Below, in pieces: positions 1-9,372 of a stretch of DNA of 58,697 nt (its first letter is position 1; every line of letters starts with the position of its first letter). Source of the DNA: Prevotella sp. GTDB lineage: Bacteria; Bacteroidota; Bacteroidia; Bacteroidales; Bacteroidaceae. Under the pieces are notes generated by a model. The model was not told the DNA's origin. It saw nothing but the letters and a program-made list of their open reading frames with translations, and searched no databases. The position numbers were made by a program, and so were the translations under genes. The stretch spans positions 1 to 58,697 of the forward strand of contig JAHHQW010000007.1 of assembly GCA_020026195.1 (NCBI GenBank), in the 5' to 3' direction.

Positions 1-292
1 TTTACTGCCAGAGCCGTTTAGGCTGGGCTAATTTTTAACGAACTATTGTAATTAAGTTCATCTATATAAATTGTATTTTTTATCTATATGTACTTATAAA
101 ATTAAAAACACTTTATAAATTCTACGAAAACAAATAAATGTTTTTAAAGCATGAATTACACAATATAGAACTTATTTTTTGAGCACAACAAAAACATAAA
201 CTACGAAAAATAAAAACGCTTAAAGTCATAAAAACATTCTATTATGACATTCTTAAATAATCAACAATATTGATTAAAATAATACGAAACAA
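1..292. other. AT-rich stretch without a gene
   Basis: I see no coding region here. The first 30 bases hold a short imperfect inverted repeat around AGCC-GTTTA-GGCT followed by a T-run, which could be the terminator of a plus-strand gene lying left of the window. The rest is AT-rich and featureless. Confidence 0.4.
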
Positions 293-326
293 AAAGGTTG
301 GAAGCCTAAGAAGGCCTCCAACCTTT
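293..326 (-). terminator. Rho-independent terminator of the secreted-protein operon
   Basis: A 14-bp stem (AAAGGTTGGAGGCC on the minus strand, pairing with one G-U wobble) is closed by a six-base loop and followed on the minus strand by a run of five T. It lies 32 bases after the stop codon of the minus-strand gene ending at 358. Confidence 0.85.
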
Positions 327-357
327 GTTATAAATAATTTTATTAGATAGCTAAAGA

Positions 358-1695
358 TTACTTAATCATCAGGTTCTTCTTGATAACAAATCCTCCAGGA
401 AGTGTTACGTTATTGTTAACCTTAGCATTAGCACGTTTAGCTACTGGAGAAGTCTTAACAGCCTTTGCTGATTTTGAAACAGCAGGTGTCTTAAATACCT
501 TCTTCGCTACAGGACCCCATTCGCCGTTAGCATTCTGACCAATTGAATATGCTGCATATTCTGTATCAGGTTTAACTTCCCAAGCAACATCGTCTACACC
601 ATACTGATTCCAATATGGATCAAAAGGATTCTCCGACTTAAGATATTTTACAATAGCTTTTTCACTGGGGAATTCAGGACTACCAATAGCATATGTGTCA
701 ATTATCATATCTCTGTGTAAGTTCGTCTGATCATTTGGTGTATAAATTACACGCTGAGTGTAAACAATTGAACCATCATCCACCTTATTTTCTTTGAACT
801 CACCAATTTCTATTGTCATTTCAGAAAGACCTTCTCCACCCATCTTTTTTGTTGTAACTTTTACAAGAACAAGTTCACCATAGTTACCATTAGCATCACA
901 GGGCTGGATGTAAAGATCGTATGTTGTACCTGGTTCGAGCTGATTCCATGTGTTTGACTGTTCTCCATAATAACCTGCTTTAGTCTCAGGATTAACACCC
1001 CAAGATTTTACCATATCGCCATAACATGTAAAGCCCATCATAGGAGCCCACTGGTTGTACTGGGCTTCAAATTCACCTTCAGCATAGAGACATACATAGT
1101 ATTCTGTACAGTCATCATTTGGTGTCATTGTAGCTGTGAATGTTTTTTCAGTTACATTATCTATTTTACATGTAACAGAAGGTTTACCAACGATTTCAGC
1201 ATCAGGAACAGAGAAATCTACACGTGACATTTCACAAGCAATACCATATAAGTCATAAGCTACAGCAATAATTGCATAAGAAGCTCCAGGTGTAAATGGG
1301 AAATTAAAACCTGACATCTGACCATGATCAAAGTCTCCATTTGCTATAGGAGCCTGTGAATCTTCCAAAAATCTAGCTGCTGCTGCAGCATTCTTGAGAG
1401 CGTCAGCTTTAGCTATTGGAAGAACTGCAAAACGGAAATAACCGCAGGCTTCACTACGCTTGAACGAGCAGATAACGACAGGATTCTCAGGATCGTCAAG
1501 ATTCAGTTCGTGAAATGTAACGTCTACCTTTGCTACACCTTCTACATCATAGAAGAAAATACTGTCGATACGCTCAACAAGGAAACCTTTCAAAGAACCT
1601 GCTGTATCACGTACAAAAAGACGTTTAGGATTTGTCTGTGCAAACATAACAACTGCTACGAATGCAAAAAGTATTGTTGTTAAAAACTTTTTCAT
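358..1695 (-). CDS. Secreted protein with fibronectin type III-like repeats
   Basis: A 445-residue exported protein of unknown function. Residues 1-19 form a classical signal peptide ending in FAQ. The body looks like two or three beta-sandwich repeats of the fibronectin III type (roughly 50-170, 175-290 and 295-410), with phrases such as 'LEPGTTYDLYI' and 'VKPDTEYAAYS' that are typical of such domains. The last 40 residues are Lys/Ala/Val-rich and end in FVIKKNLMIK; this is not a typical T9SS sorting domain. The gene follows the 166-residue secreted protein by two bases, so both share the promoter at 2238-2269 and the terminator at 293-326. A surface or extracellular adhesin or scaffold role is a guess. 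No enzymatic motif is visible. Confidence 0.75.
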   Translation of the reverse strand: MKKFLTTILFAFVAVVMFAQTNPKRLFVRDTAGSLKGFLVERIDSIFFYDVEGVAKVDVTFHELNLDDPENPVVICSFKRSEACGYFRFAVLPIAKADALKNAAAAARFLEDSQAPIANGDFDHGQMSGFNFPFTPGASYAIIAVAYDLYGIACEMSRVDFSVPDAEIVGKPSVTCKIDNVTEKTFTATMTPNDDCTEYYVCLYAEGEFEAQYNQWAPMMGFTCYGDMVKSWGVNPETKAGYYGEQSNTWNQLEPGTTYDLYIQPCDANGNYGELVLVKVTTKKMGGEGLSEMTIEIGEFKENKVDDGSIVYTQRVIYTPNDQTNLHRDMIIDTYAIGSPEFPSEKAIVKYLKSENPFDPYWNQYGVDDVAWEVKPDTEYAAYSIGQNANGEWGPVAKKVFKTPAVSKSAKAVKTSPVAKRANAKVNNNVTLPGGFVIKKNLMIK

Positions 1696-1697
1696 AA

Positions 1698-2198
1698 TTA
1701 GAATTTGCTAAATTTAAATGTTTTGTTGTTTACTCTTAAAATATATACACCTGTAGAAAGATTTTCTGTGCTTACTAAAGCTTCGCCAGAAACTATTTCA
1801 CTGATTACAGGACGTCCTGAAATGTCAAATACTCTGAGCTGTGCTGTTTCTTCGCAACCGCTCACCTTAATTGTACGGCCATCGTAAGAAATTGCAATCT
1901 CACTACCATTTTCAGACTTTACGTTATCAATACTTGTTGTTGAAGTACCAAATACCATCTTCTGTACGTCTTCGTACAGAAATTTTTCGCTTCCGTGTGC
2001 CACATCGTTGAACATCACCGTAAAATTATCTGTTTGGAATGTAATCTTACGGATGTCATCAAGGGCATACTCCACAGGAGTTTCGCCAGTACTACTGATA
2101 ACCTTAAGTGTCAGTCCGTCATCTGCAAGTACAGACGATGAGACAAGACACGCAGATGCCATAGCAAAGACGGTCCTTTTGATTTTAAAATGTTTCAT
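1698..2198 (-). CDS. Small secreted protein with T9SS C-terminal sorting domain
   Basis: A 166-residue protein with a signal peptide (1-25, cleavage after VLA). The middle contains two 'LDDIRKITF'/'YEDVQKMVF' segments, common in exported Prevotella and Bacteroides proteins. Residues about 95-166 form a type A T9SS sorting domain, with the features 'RVFDISGR', 'LSTGVYIL' and a KFSKF end. Such domains direct cargo through the outer membrane by the Por system and are removed on export, so little mature protein would remain. First gene of a two-gene operon with the 445-residue protein two bases downstream. Function unknown; the T9SS call rests on the domain pattern. Confidence 0.75.
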   Translation of the reverse strand: MKHFKIKRTVFAMASACLVSSSVLADDGLTLKVISSTGETPVEYALDDIRKITFQTDNFTVMFNDVAHGSEKFLYEDVQKMVFGTSTTSIDNVKSENGSEIAISYDGRTIKVSGCEETAQLRVFDISGRPVISEIVSGEALVSTENLSTGVYILRVNNKTFKFSKF

Positions 2199-2237
2199 AA
2201 CTAATTATTAAATTTATATTGTTTAATTAATTGGTTA

Positions 2238-2269
2238 CAAATGTACATATATATTATATATACGCCAAA
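2238..2269 (-). promoter_or_regulatory. Bacteroidetes-type promoter for the secreted-protein operon
   Basis: On the minus strand TTTG (2266-2269) and TACATTTG (2238-2245) are separated by 20 bp, matching the -33/-7 consensus of the Bacteroidetes primary sigma factor. The -7 ends 40 bases before the start codon at 2198. Confidence 0.75.
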
Positions 2270-2304
2270 CAATCCTTAAAGTTTAACCTGATTTTTATTA
2301 TAAA

Positions 2305-2344
2305 ACATGCATTTTGACAATATAAATGCTATCAAAATGCATGT
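2305..2344 (-). terminator. Terminator after nrdG
   Basis: Perfect 13-bp inverted repeat (ACATGCATTTTGA / TCAAAATGCATGT) with a 14-base loop, 35 bases downstream of the nrdG stop. On the minus strand it is followed by a TTTTAT run. Confidence 0.7.
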
Positions 2345-2379
2345 CTATCATTAAGAATGTATTTTATTTTTTATTTGTA

Positions 2380-2841
2380 TTATTTCCAAAATCTATAAGT
2401 AATGTCTTCAAAGGTATCATCTTCAAGTTTCTTATAAAGCCTCTGATTTGTTGTCTTTGACTTCAATGGACCAAGATGTTTTATATACGGACCTATCTTT
2501 ATATAATCGAAAACACATTTATCTATTCCCTGAGCCAAACGCACCCTACCACTATACCATCCGACCTTCTTATCCGAATATTTCTGATGTATGTAATTTG
2601 CCAAACGTACAATATAATTAGGATCAGCATCACCACCCATAAAGGCGATACAGGAAATATCTCCACCATAAACTTTTATAAAGTCATCAATCGCACTTTC
2701 ATCAAGAGTCTCACCGACATCACTCCATAAATATGAGCTGTGACATCCCGGACAACGACATGGACAGTTTGATATATTTATTGCCAATGTCGTTTCATCT
2801 GGAATTTCCTGAAACACGATACCAGTATTAACATACTTCAT
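2380..2841 (-). CDS. nrdG: Anaerobic ribonucleotide reductase activating enzyme NrdG
   Basis: A 153-residue radical SAM activase that installs the glycyl radical on NrdD under anaerobic conditions. The [4Fe-4S] motif CX3CX2C is formed by Cys26, Cys30 and Cys33 (in CPCRCPGC), with an extra Cys28. 'MGGDAD' near residue 85 matches the GGE-like SAM-binding segment. The start at 2841 is preferred over an in-frame ATG 14 codons upstream because a strong AGGAGA lies 7 bases before it and because the upstream option begins inside a hairpin. Length is normal for the family. It follows nrdD by 70 bases on the same strand, with the intercistronic hairpin at 2860-2888 between them. Confidence 0.95.
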   Translation of the reverse strand: MKYVNTGIVFQEIPDETTLAINISNCPCRCPGCHSSYLWSDVGETLDESAIDDFIKVYGGDISCIAFMGGDADPNYIVRLANYIHQKYSDKKVGWYSGRVRLAQGIDKCVFDYIKIGPYIKHLGPLKSKTTNQRLYKKLEDDTFEDITYRFWK

Positions 2842-2848
2842 ATTGCTA

Positions 2849-2854
2849 TCTCCT
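2849..2854 (-). promoter_or_regulatory. Shine-Dalgarno site fixing the nrdG start
   Basis: AGGAGA on the minus strand, 7 bases from the ATG at 2841. Strong Shine-Dalgarno sequences are uncommon in this window, so it supports this start over the longer reading frame. Confidence 0.75.
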
Positions 2855-2859
2855 AAAAT

Positions 2860-2888
2860 AAGGGTTGAAAGAAAATCTTCCAACCCTT
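2860..2888 (-). other. Intercistronic hairpin between nrdD and nrdG
   Basis: A 13-bp stem with one G-U wobble and a three-base loop (AAGGGTTGGAAGA / TCTTTCAACCCTT on the minus strand) begins 24 bases after the nrdD stop and ends just before the nrdG Shine-Dalgarno. The T-run after it (TTATTTTAGG) is weak. It may act as a partial terminator or an mRNA processing or stability element that keeps NrdG lower than NrdD. Confidence 0.65.
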
Positions 2889-2911
2889 ACATTCTTTTAT
2901 CTAATAAATGA

Positions 2912-5008
2912 TTATTTGTTTGGCTTAATGTAATATCTTCTTGCTGCCTCCTGCTGACGTGCCTCGGAGAAATTACTTACACGCTTAAGATAACCTATAA
3001 TACGTGTCATGTAATCCACATTCTTGCTATGACATACCGGACATTCATGCAGGTATCGCTTATCTATATGTCCGCAGTCATTACATATAGTATTTGGAAT
3101 ATTAAAAGTAAAATAATTACATCCTTCTTCTGCAGCAACTTTCAACAGATTACGATACTGAGCTTTTGATAAGTGCTCCTCAAGGTTGAGATGGAGTGCA
3201 GAACCACCCGTAAGATGTTCTATATATGGTGCTCCATGAAGTTTAAACTTATCAATGATATTTAATGAATCATCTTCTACCACATAGAAATAACTGTTAT
3301 AACAGTCACGAGGAACGAAATATCCATCTTCTTTATCCCATTTTGCATGTTTTACACCAACATTTTCTGCAGGAATCATCTCACAATTGAACATTACTTC
3401 CTTTGTACGATACTTCTTGTTATATTTTTCAATAAGACCGAGAACAGTCTGAACGAATGCGAGGTAATCTGGATTGTCATTTATCTGAAGGCCCATGAAT
3501 TCTGCAGCCTCAACAAGTCCATTGACACCAATTGTAAGGTACTGGCGATTGATATTAATGTAACCGGCATCAAACAAAGGAAGCATTCCCTGATTATAGA
3601 GTTCTTTCAAGTTCTCATTGTATGCAAGCTGTACTTTATGTACAAGGTCGATAACCTGTGAAAGATATTCCTTATAATCAAGATCGTGATTTACAGCATA
3701 CTGTATAGTACGGTTAAGATTTATTGTGAGAACACTCTTAGAGCCAGTAGATACACCTCCTGCACCAAGGGTATAACTGAAACCATTATCCTGTATTTCA
3801 TTACGCAGACGGCAACAAGAACTCAGAGAGTCTGCATTGTCACTCATATATGTAAAGAATGAATGTCCTTCTGCATACATCTCTGCAGTAAAATCACCCC
3901 ACTCCTTATCTTTTACATCACCATTCTCAGAAAGCAGTGCCATTGTTTCAACAGGGAACGTAAGCATTGTCTTTGTACGTTCTTTATTGAACCACTTCAT
4001 AAAGCGTTTCTGCAACCAATTCAAGCTATCCCAGTCGGGTTTCGACTCATCTGGGAATACGAAATTACCAAACAGACTTTCAAAATAAAATTTGTCGTAA
4101 TAAGCAATATTCCAGAATACGGCTTGATAGTTACGCGCACCAGTAGGTTGATTGATTGAATATACTATCTGCTCAAAGCAGTCTGTAATCATTTTGTCGA
4201 TGGTTCTGTGCTTTGCAGAAAGGTCTACCACTTTATCAGCCTCTTTCCAATAATCCTTACCGTATTCTTTTCCTATAAAATAGTTAAGGTACATAAGGAA
4301 TTCGGGAGTTGCACATGCACCACTCAACATACTTGATACCATAAACACCATGTTTACGAAACCTCCACAGAACGACTTAAGGTTTGTAGGAGCCGTTGAG
4401 TTTCCACCGATTGCTGTTGTTCCTCCGATAAGCCAAGGATACATGGTTATAGATGCACAATAATTTGCAAGACTTGTTTCGTCATTCTTATATATAAAGT
4501 GGTGTGTAAGGAGATCTATATACTTGTTTGCAGTTTCCTTACCATACATTTTTTTAATTCTGTCAGTAAGAAGACGACGGTTAAGACGAATAAATCCAGA
4601 TTTAGGAAGTTCACCAATCAATGTTGCTATATTCTTATGTTCAACATTCGCATTTGCATCATACTTGGAACCTGTAGCAGCATTAGAAGAATGACAATAG
4701 TCTGTCAGGAATGTAAGTTTCTCCAAAGTCTCTCTATCCTCTGTATGACGTTGACGATAAAGCATAAAAGACTTTGCAACTTTATAATAACCTTCACGCA
4801 TAAGAGCTTCTTCTACCTGATTCTGAATATCTTCTACGGTAATGCCTTCATGCATGTCGAGATGACTTAAAATCTTTGAAATAGATTCAAGATCTATATT
4901 TTCATTAACCGACGCAAATGCCTTTATTATGGCATTCATTATTTTATCTAAGGAGAAACGCTCCTTCTGTCCATCACGCTTGGTGATTGTAAAGTTGGTT
5001 ATTTCCAT
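2912..5008 (-). CDS. nrdD: Anaerobic ribonucleoside-triphosphate reductase NrdD
   Basis: A 698-residue class III ribonucleotide reductase that makes deoxyribonucleotides without oxygen. Residues about 4-93 form the regulatory ATP-cone ('ITKRDGQKERFSLDKI'). The glycyl-radical barrel follows. A C-terminal zinc site is formed by Cys642, Cys645, Cys656 and Cys659. The radical glycine is Gly672 in RIIGYL; many family members have RVCGYL, so the preceding Cys is Ile here, which should not affect the radical site. Length is typical. NrdG lies downstream on the same strand. A Bacteroidetes promoter sits at 5165-5195, giving a leader of about 150 bases. Confidence 0.96.
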   Translation of the reverse strand: MEITNFTITKRDGQKERFSLDKIMNAIIKAFASVNENIDLESISKILSHLDMHEGITVEDIQNQVEEALMREGYYKVAKSFMLYRQRHTEDRETLEKLTFLTDYCHSSNAATGSKYDANANVEHKNIATLIGELPKSGFIRLNRRLLTDRIKKMYGKETANKYIDLLTHHFIYKNDETSLANYCASITMYPWLIGGTTAIGGNSTAPTNLKSFCGGFVNMVFMVSSMLSGACATPEFLMYLNYFIGKEYGKDYWKEADKVVDLSAKHRTIDKMITDCFEQIVYSINQPTGARNYQAVFWNIAYYDKFYFESLFGNFVFPDESKPDWDSLNWLQKRFMKWFNKERTKTMLTFPVETMALLSENGDVKDKEWGDFTAEMYAEGHSFFTYMSDNADSLSSCCRLRNEIQDNGFSYTLGAGGVSTGSKSVLTINLNRTIQYAVNHDLDYKEYLSQVIDLVHKVQLAYNENLKELYNQGMLPLFDAGYININRQYLTIGVNGLVEAAEFMGLQINDNPDYLAFVQTVLGLIEKYNKKYRTKEVMFNCEMIPAENVGVKHAKWDKEDGYFVPRDCYNSYFYVVEDDSLNIIDKFKLHGAPYIEHLTGGSALHLNLEEHLSKAQYRNLLKVAAEEGCNYFTFNIPNTICNDCGHIDKRYLHECPVCHSKNVDYMTRIIGYLKRVSNFSEARQQEAARRYYIKPNK

Positions 5009-5164
5009 CTGTATATCGTATTATTAGTGGTGTTCTACAAGGCTAGTCACTTACTATTTTTGTGCAACTTTTTTTAAATTACAGTTAATCAAAATTTTCT
5101 TTTTGGAAAACTTTATTGTAAAATACTCCGAAAAAGTTTCCCAAAGTTGTTAATAATTCGTTGG

Positions 5165-5195
5165 CAAAGATAGTATAAAAATCATCATCTCCAAA
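5165..5195 (-). promoter_or_regulatory. Promoter of nrdD-nrdG
   Basis: Minus-strand TTTG (5192-5195), 19-bp spacer, TATCTTTG (5165-5172). The leader down to the ATG at 5008 contains an inverted repeat at about 5085-5145 (GGAAAACTTT ... AAAGTTTCCC) that could fold or bind a regulator. I recognise no known riboswitch in it. Confidence 0.8.
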
Positions 5196-5596
5196 ACGAA
5201 AGCAACAAAATAATTCGTGTTATTTTCTACATAATCTGTTATTAAAACACTTATGTCACTGATATTCAGATTGTATTAAGATAAATGTTAATTTCACATT
5301 ATATTACTATTTTTTCAGGTAACATTTCAAGTCCAAAAACAACTTCTTAAATTCAATCTTACACACAAGAACCGATTGAAAATTACGAAGACCTTATTAT
5401 ATAAGAGACTTTGTTTTTTATGCACTTAAGTTCCATATTTATACAATTTCACTTTTCCATAAATATAGTATTAAATCATTGGAATTCAGCATATAACATC
5501 ATTAACGACAAGACACAACTTAAAAACATATAAATGCATTGCAAACACGAGTCATAAAAAAGATACATCTTATACACAAGTCTTTTATCTATATGC
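5196..5596. other. AT-rich intergenic stretch
   Basis: About 400 bases between the divergent nrdD and purL promoters. I see no reading frame with coding character, no strong hairpin and no known RNA element. Confidence 0.5.
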
Positions 5597-5628
5597 TTTG
5601 CATTATTCACAATTTATACTTATCTTTG
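5597..5628 (+). promoter_or_regulatory. Promoter of purL
   Basis: TTTG (5597-5600), 20-bp spacer, TATCTTTG (5621-5628). The ATG at 5669 lies 40 bases past the -7, so the leader is short and leaves no room for a purine riboswitch. Confidence 0.8.
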
Positions 5629-5668
5629 CAGCATTCATATATTAACAACTTATAATTTACACTGAAGT

Positions 5669-8600
5669 ATGATTCTTTTTTTTAGAACACCATCCACGAG
5701 TGTTATTGCAACTGAAGTTGACCATCAGCTCAATTCCGAAGAAATAAAAGCACTTTGCTGGCTTTACGGCGATGCTAAAGTCATTGAAAGTGAAAAACTC
5801 GACAACTTTTTTGTAGGTCCCCGTCGCGAAATGGTTACACCATGGAGCACTAACGCTGTAGAGATTACACAAAATATGGGTCTCAAAGGCATTACACGTA
5901 TAGAAGAGTTTTTCCCTGTAGAAAGCAAAGACTCAGAATATGATTCAATGCTACAGAGAATGTACGAAGGTATCGACCAAGATATCTTTACGGTTAACAT
6001 TGTTCCCGAAAAAATCATTTATGTAGAAGATCTTGAGAAATATAACGAAGAAGAAGGTCTTGCTTTGTCTCCAGAAGAGATAGAATACCTACATAAAGTA
6101 GAAAAACAACTTGGAAGGAATCTCACAGACTCTGAAGTATTTGGTTTCGGTCAGATTAACTCAGAGCACTGCCGCCACAAAATTTTTGGAGGTACTTTCA
6201 TAATCGACGGCAAGGAAATGGAGTCTTCACTCTTTGCAATGATTAAGAAGACTACAAAAGAGAATCCTAACAAGATATTAAGTGCATATAAAGATAATGT
6301 GGCTTTTGCACAAGGCCCAATGATTGAACAGTTTGCGCCGAAAGATCAGTCAACTTCTGACTATTTCGACGTAAAAGAAGTAGAAAGCGTTATCTCACTG
6401 AAAGCAGAAACACATAATTTCCCTACAACAGTAGAACCTTTCAATGGTGCTTCTACAGGAACTGGTGGTGAAATCAGAGACCGCATGGGCGGTGGAACAG
6501 GTTCATCTCCTATTGCTGGCGCAGCAGTTTACATGACATCATATCCACGTACAGATAAAGCTCACACATGGGAAAACATTCTTCCCGTAAGACAATGGCT
6601 GTATCAGAGTCCTGAAGAGATTCTCATCAAGGCTTCAAACGGAGCATCTGACTTTGGTAACAAGTTCGGTCAGCCTCTGATTACAGGTTCTCTGCTTACT
6701 TTCGAACATAAAGAAGGCGAAGAAAAATATGCTTACGATAAAGTCATCATGCTTGCAGGTGGTATCGGATATGGCAAAAAAGAATACTGTCTTAAACGCG
6801 AACCTGCAAAGGGCAACAAGATTGTCGTTGTAGGTGGTGACAACTACCGAATCGGTCTTGGTGGTGGTAGTGTGTCTTCTGTTGATACAGGTCGTTATGG
6901 TCACGGCATTGAACTTAATGCAGTCCAGCGTGCAAATCCTGAAATGCAGAAACGTGCCTACAACCTTGTTCGTGCATTGTGCGAAGAAGAACTTGGTAAC
7001 CCTGTAGTAAGTATTCATGACCACGGATCAGCAGGACATGTTAACTGTCTCTCTGAACTTGTTGAAGAATGTGGTGGCGAAATCGACATGACGAAACTGC
7101 CTATCGGTGACAAGACACTTTCTGCCAAGGAAATTATCGCAAACGAGAGTCAGGAGCGTATGGGACTGCTCATCGACGAGAAACATATTGACCGTGTTAA
7201 GAGAATTGCAGATCGCGAACGTGCCCCGATGTATATCGTAGGCGAGACAACAGGAGATGCTCACTTCTCATTCAAACAAGGTGATGGCGTAAAGCCTTTC
7301 GACCTCGATGTTGCTCAGATGTTCGGTCATTCTCCTAAAACTATAATGGAAGACGAGACCGTTGAACGTCATTACGAAGACTTACCTTATATAGACAAGG
7401 ACGAAATTGACAAATGCCTTAATGATGTACTTCAGATGGAAGCCGTTGCATGTAAGGATTGGCTGACAAACAAAGTAGACCGTTCAGTAACGGGTAAGAT
7501 TGCACGCCAGCAGTGCCAGGGTGAAATCCAGTTGCCATTGTCAGACTGCGGTGTCGCTGCACTTGACTATCGCGGAACGAAGGGTATTGCAACAGCTCTT
7601 GGTCATGCACCTCAGGCTGGTCTTGCATCTCCAGAGGCAGGCAGTGTACTTTCTGTAGCAGAAGCATTGACAAATATTGTATGGGCTCCACTTACAGAAA
7701 AACTTGAAAGCGTAAGTCTTTCAGCAAACTGGATGTGGCCTTGCCGTTCACAGAAGGGAGAAGATGCACGTCTGTATCGTGCAGTAAAAGCATTAAGTGA
7801 TTTCTGCTGCGCACTTCACATAAATGTTCCTACAGGTAAGGATTCTCTCTCAATGAGTCAGAAATATCCTAACGGCGAGAAGATCATATCTCCGGGTACA
7901 GTTATCGTAACAAGCGGTGGCGAAGTAAGCGATGTAAAGAAGGTTGTTTCTCCTGTATTGGTCAACGATGCCAATGCATCAATTTATCATATTGACTTCT
8001 CTTTCATGGAGCCACGTCTCGGCGGAAGTGCACTTGCACAGAGCAGAAACAAGGTTGGAGATAATGTTCCGTCAGTTGCTGACCCTGAATACTTCGCTGA
8101 TGCATTCAACGCCGTTCAGGAACTTATCGAACGTGGTTGGATAATGGCAGGTCACGATATCAGTGCAGGCGGTATGATTACCACATTGCTCGAAATGTGT
8201 TTTGCTAATCGCGAAGGTGGAATGCACATCAATCTGCATGATATTAATAACGACGATATCGTTAAGATCTTATTTGCCGAGAACCCTGGTGTAATCATTG
8301 AAGTTTCAGACGAACATAAGGAAGACTTCCGCAAGTTTATGGAAGAAGCTGGCGTAGGTTATGCTAAGATTGGTTACTCTGTTCCTGGCGAGAGAAAGAT
8401 CACTATCAAGAAAGACGATTATACTCACGAGTTCGACATCAATGCTCTGCGCGATGTATGGTACAGCACTTCTTACCTCTTTGAAAGAAAGCAGGCTCAG
8501 AACGGATGTGCAGAAAAACGTCGTGACAATTATAAGAAGCAGCCAATCAAATTTAACTTCGGCTATAAGTTCAACGGCAAGATGTCGCAGTACGGCATAA

Positions 8601-9370
8601 CTCCAGATCGTAAGGGACGTAGCGGCGTACGCGCAGCAATCATTCGCGAAAAGGGAACGAATGGTGACCGCGAAATGGCCTACTCTCTGTATCTTGCAGG
8701 CTTCGATGTAAAGGACGTTACAATGACCGACCTTATCAGCGGACGTGAGACTCTTGATGATATAAACATGATTGTATTCTGCGGCGGTTTCTCTAACAGT
8801 GACGTTTTAGGAAGTGCAAAGGGATGGGCAGGTGCATTCCTCTTTAATCCGAAGGCAAAGGAAACACTTGATCGTTTTTATGCTCGCGAAGACACTCTGT
8901 CACTCGGTATCTGTAACGGATGTCAGCTGATGATAGAACTCAACCTCATCAACCCTGACCACGAAAAGCGTACACGTATGCTGCACAACGACTCAAAGAA
9001 ATTTGAGAGTGCATTCCTTGGTGTTCACATTGAAGATAACGAAAGCGTTATGATGAAGAGCATGAAGGGAAAGAGTCTCGGTATCTGGGTTGCTCATGGT
9101 GAAGGGAAGTTCTCTCTTCCTGAAGATATAAAGAAATATAATGTAGTTGCACGTTACAATTACGACGAATATCCCGGCAATCCTAACGGATCTGATTCAA
9201 GTGTTGCAGCAATCTGCAGCAACGATGGTCGTCATCTTGCTATGATGCCTCACTTGGAACGTTCGATATTCCCCTGGCAGAATGCATATTATCCAAGAAA
9301 GAACGACGAAGTTACTCCATGGATAGAAGCATTTGTAAATGCACGTAAATGGATTGAAAATAAGAAATAA
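5669..9370 (+). CDS. purL: Phosphoribosylformylglycinamidine synthase
   Basis: A 1233-residue single-chain FGAM synthase, the fourth step of purine synthesis: FGAR + glutamine + ATP gives FGAM. Domain order matches the large proteobacterial and eukaryotic type. The N-terminal and linker region runs to about 220 ('GQINSEHCRHKIF'). Two AIRS-type ATP-binding halves follow ('AETHNFPTTVEPF' and 'GGTGSSPIAG' in the first). The C-terminal class I glutamine amidotransferase starts near 980, with nucleophile Cys1082 in GICNGC and His1195/Glu1197 in PHLE. The start at 5669 fits the short leader from the promoter at 5597-5628. Three transporter genes follow closely on the same strand with no terminator until 11428. 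Confidence 0.97.
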   Translation: MILFFRTPSTSVIATEVDHQLNSEEIKALCWLYGDAKVIESEKLDNFFVGPRREMVTPWSTNAVEITQNMGLKGITRIEEFFPVESKDSEYDSMLQRMYEGIDQDIFTVNIVPEKIIYVEDLEKYNEEEGLALSPEEIEYLHKVEKQLGRNLTDSEVFGFGQINSEHCRHKIFGGTFIIDGKEMESSLFAMIKKTTKENPNKILSAYKDNVAFAQGPMIEQFAPKDQSTSDYFDVKEVESVISLKAETHNFPTTVEPFNGASTGTGGEIRDRMGGGTGSSPIAGAAVYMTSYPRTDKAHTWENILPVRQWLYQSPEEILIKASNGASDFGNKFGQPLITGSLLTFEHKEGEEKYAYDKVIMLAGGIGYGKKEYCLKREPAKGNKIVVVGGDNYRIGLGGGSVSSVDTGRYGHGIELNAVQRANPEMQKRAYNLVRALCEEELGNPVVSIHDHGSAGHVNCLSELVEECGGEIDMTKLPIGDKTLSAKEIIANESQERMGLLIDEKHIDRVKRIADRERAPMYIVGETTGDAHFSFKQGDGVKPFDLDVAQMFGHSPKTIMEDETVERHYEDLPYIDKDEIDKCLNDVLQMEAVACKDWLTNKVDRSVTGKIARQQCQGEIQLPLSDCGVAALDYRGTKGIATALGHAPQAGLASPEAGSVLSVAEALTNIVWAPLTEKLESVSLSANWMWPCRSQKGEDARLYRAVKALSDFCCALHINVPTGKDSLSMSQKYPNGEKIISPGTVIVTSGGEVSDVKKVVSPVLVNDANASIYHIDFSFMEPRLGGSALAQSRNKVGDNVPSVADPEYFADAFNAVQELIERGWIMAGHDISAGGMITTLLEMCFANREGGMHINLHDINNDDIVKILFAENPGVIIEVSDEHKEDFRKFMEEAGVGYAKIGYSVPGERKITIKKDDYTHEFDINALRDVWYSTSYLFERKQAQNGCAEKRRDNYKKQPIKFNFGYKFNGKMSQYGITPDRKGRSGVRAAIIREKGTNGDREMAYSLYLAGFDVKDVTMTDLISGRETLDDINMIVFCGGFSNSDVLGSAKGWAGAFLFNPKAKETLDRFYAREDTLSLGICNGCQLMIELNLINPDHEKRTRMLHNDSKKFESAFLGVHIEDNESVMMKSMKGKSLGIWVAHGEGKFSLPEDIKKYNVVARYNYDEYPGNPNGSDSSVAAICSNDGRHLAMMPHLERSIFPWQNAYYPRKNDEVTPWIEAFVNARKWIENKK

Positions 9371-9372
9371 AA

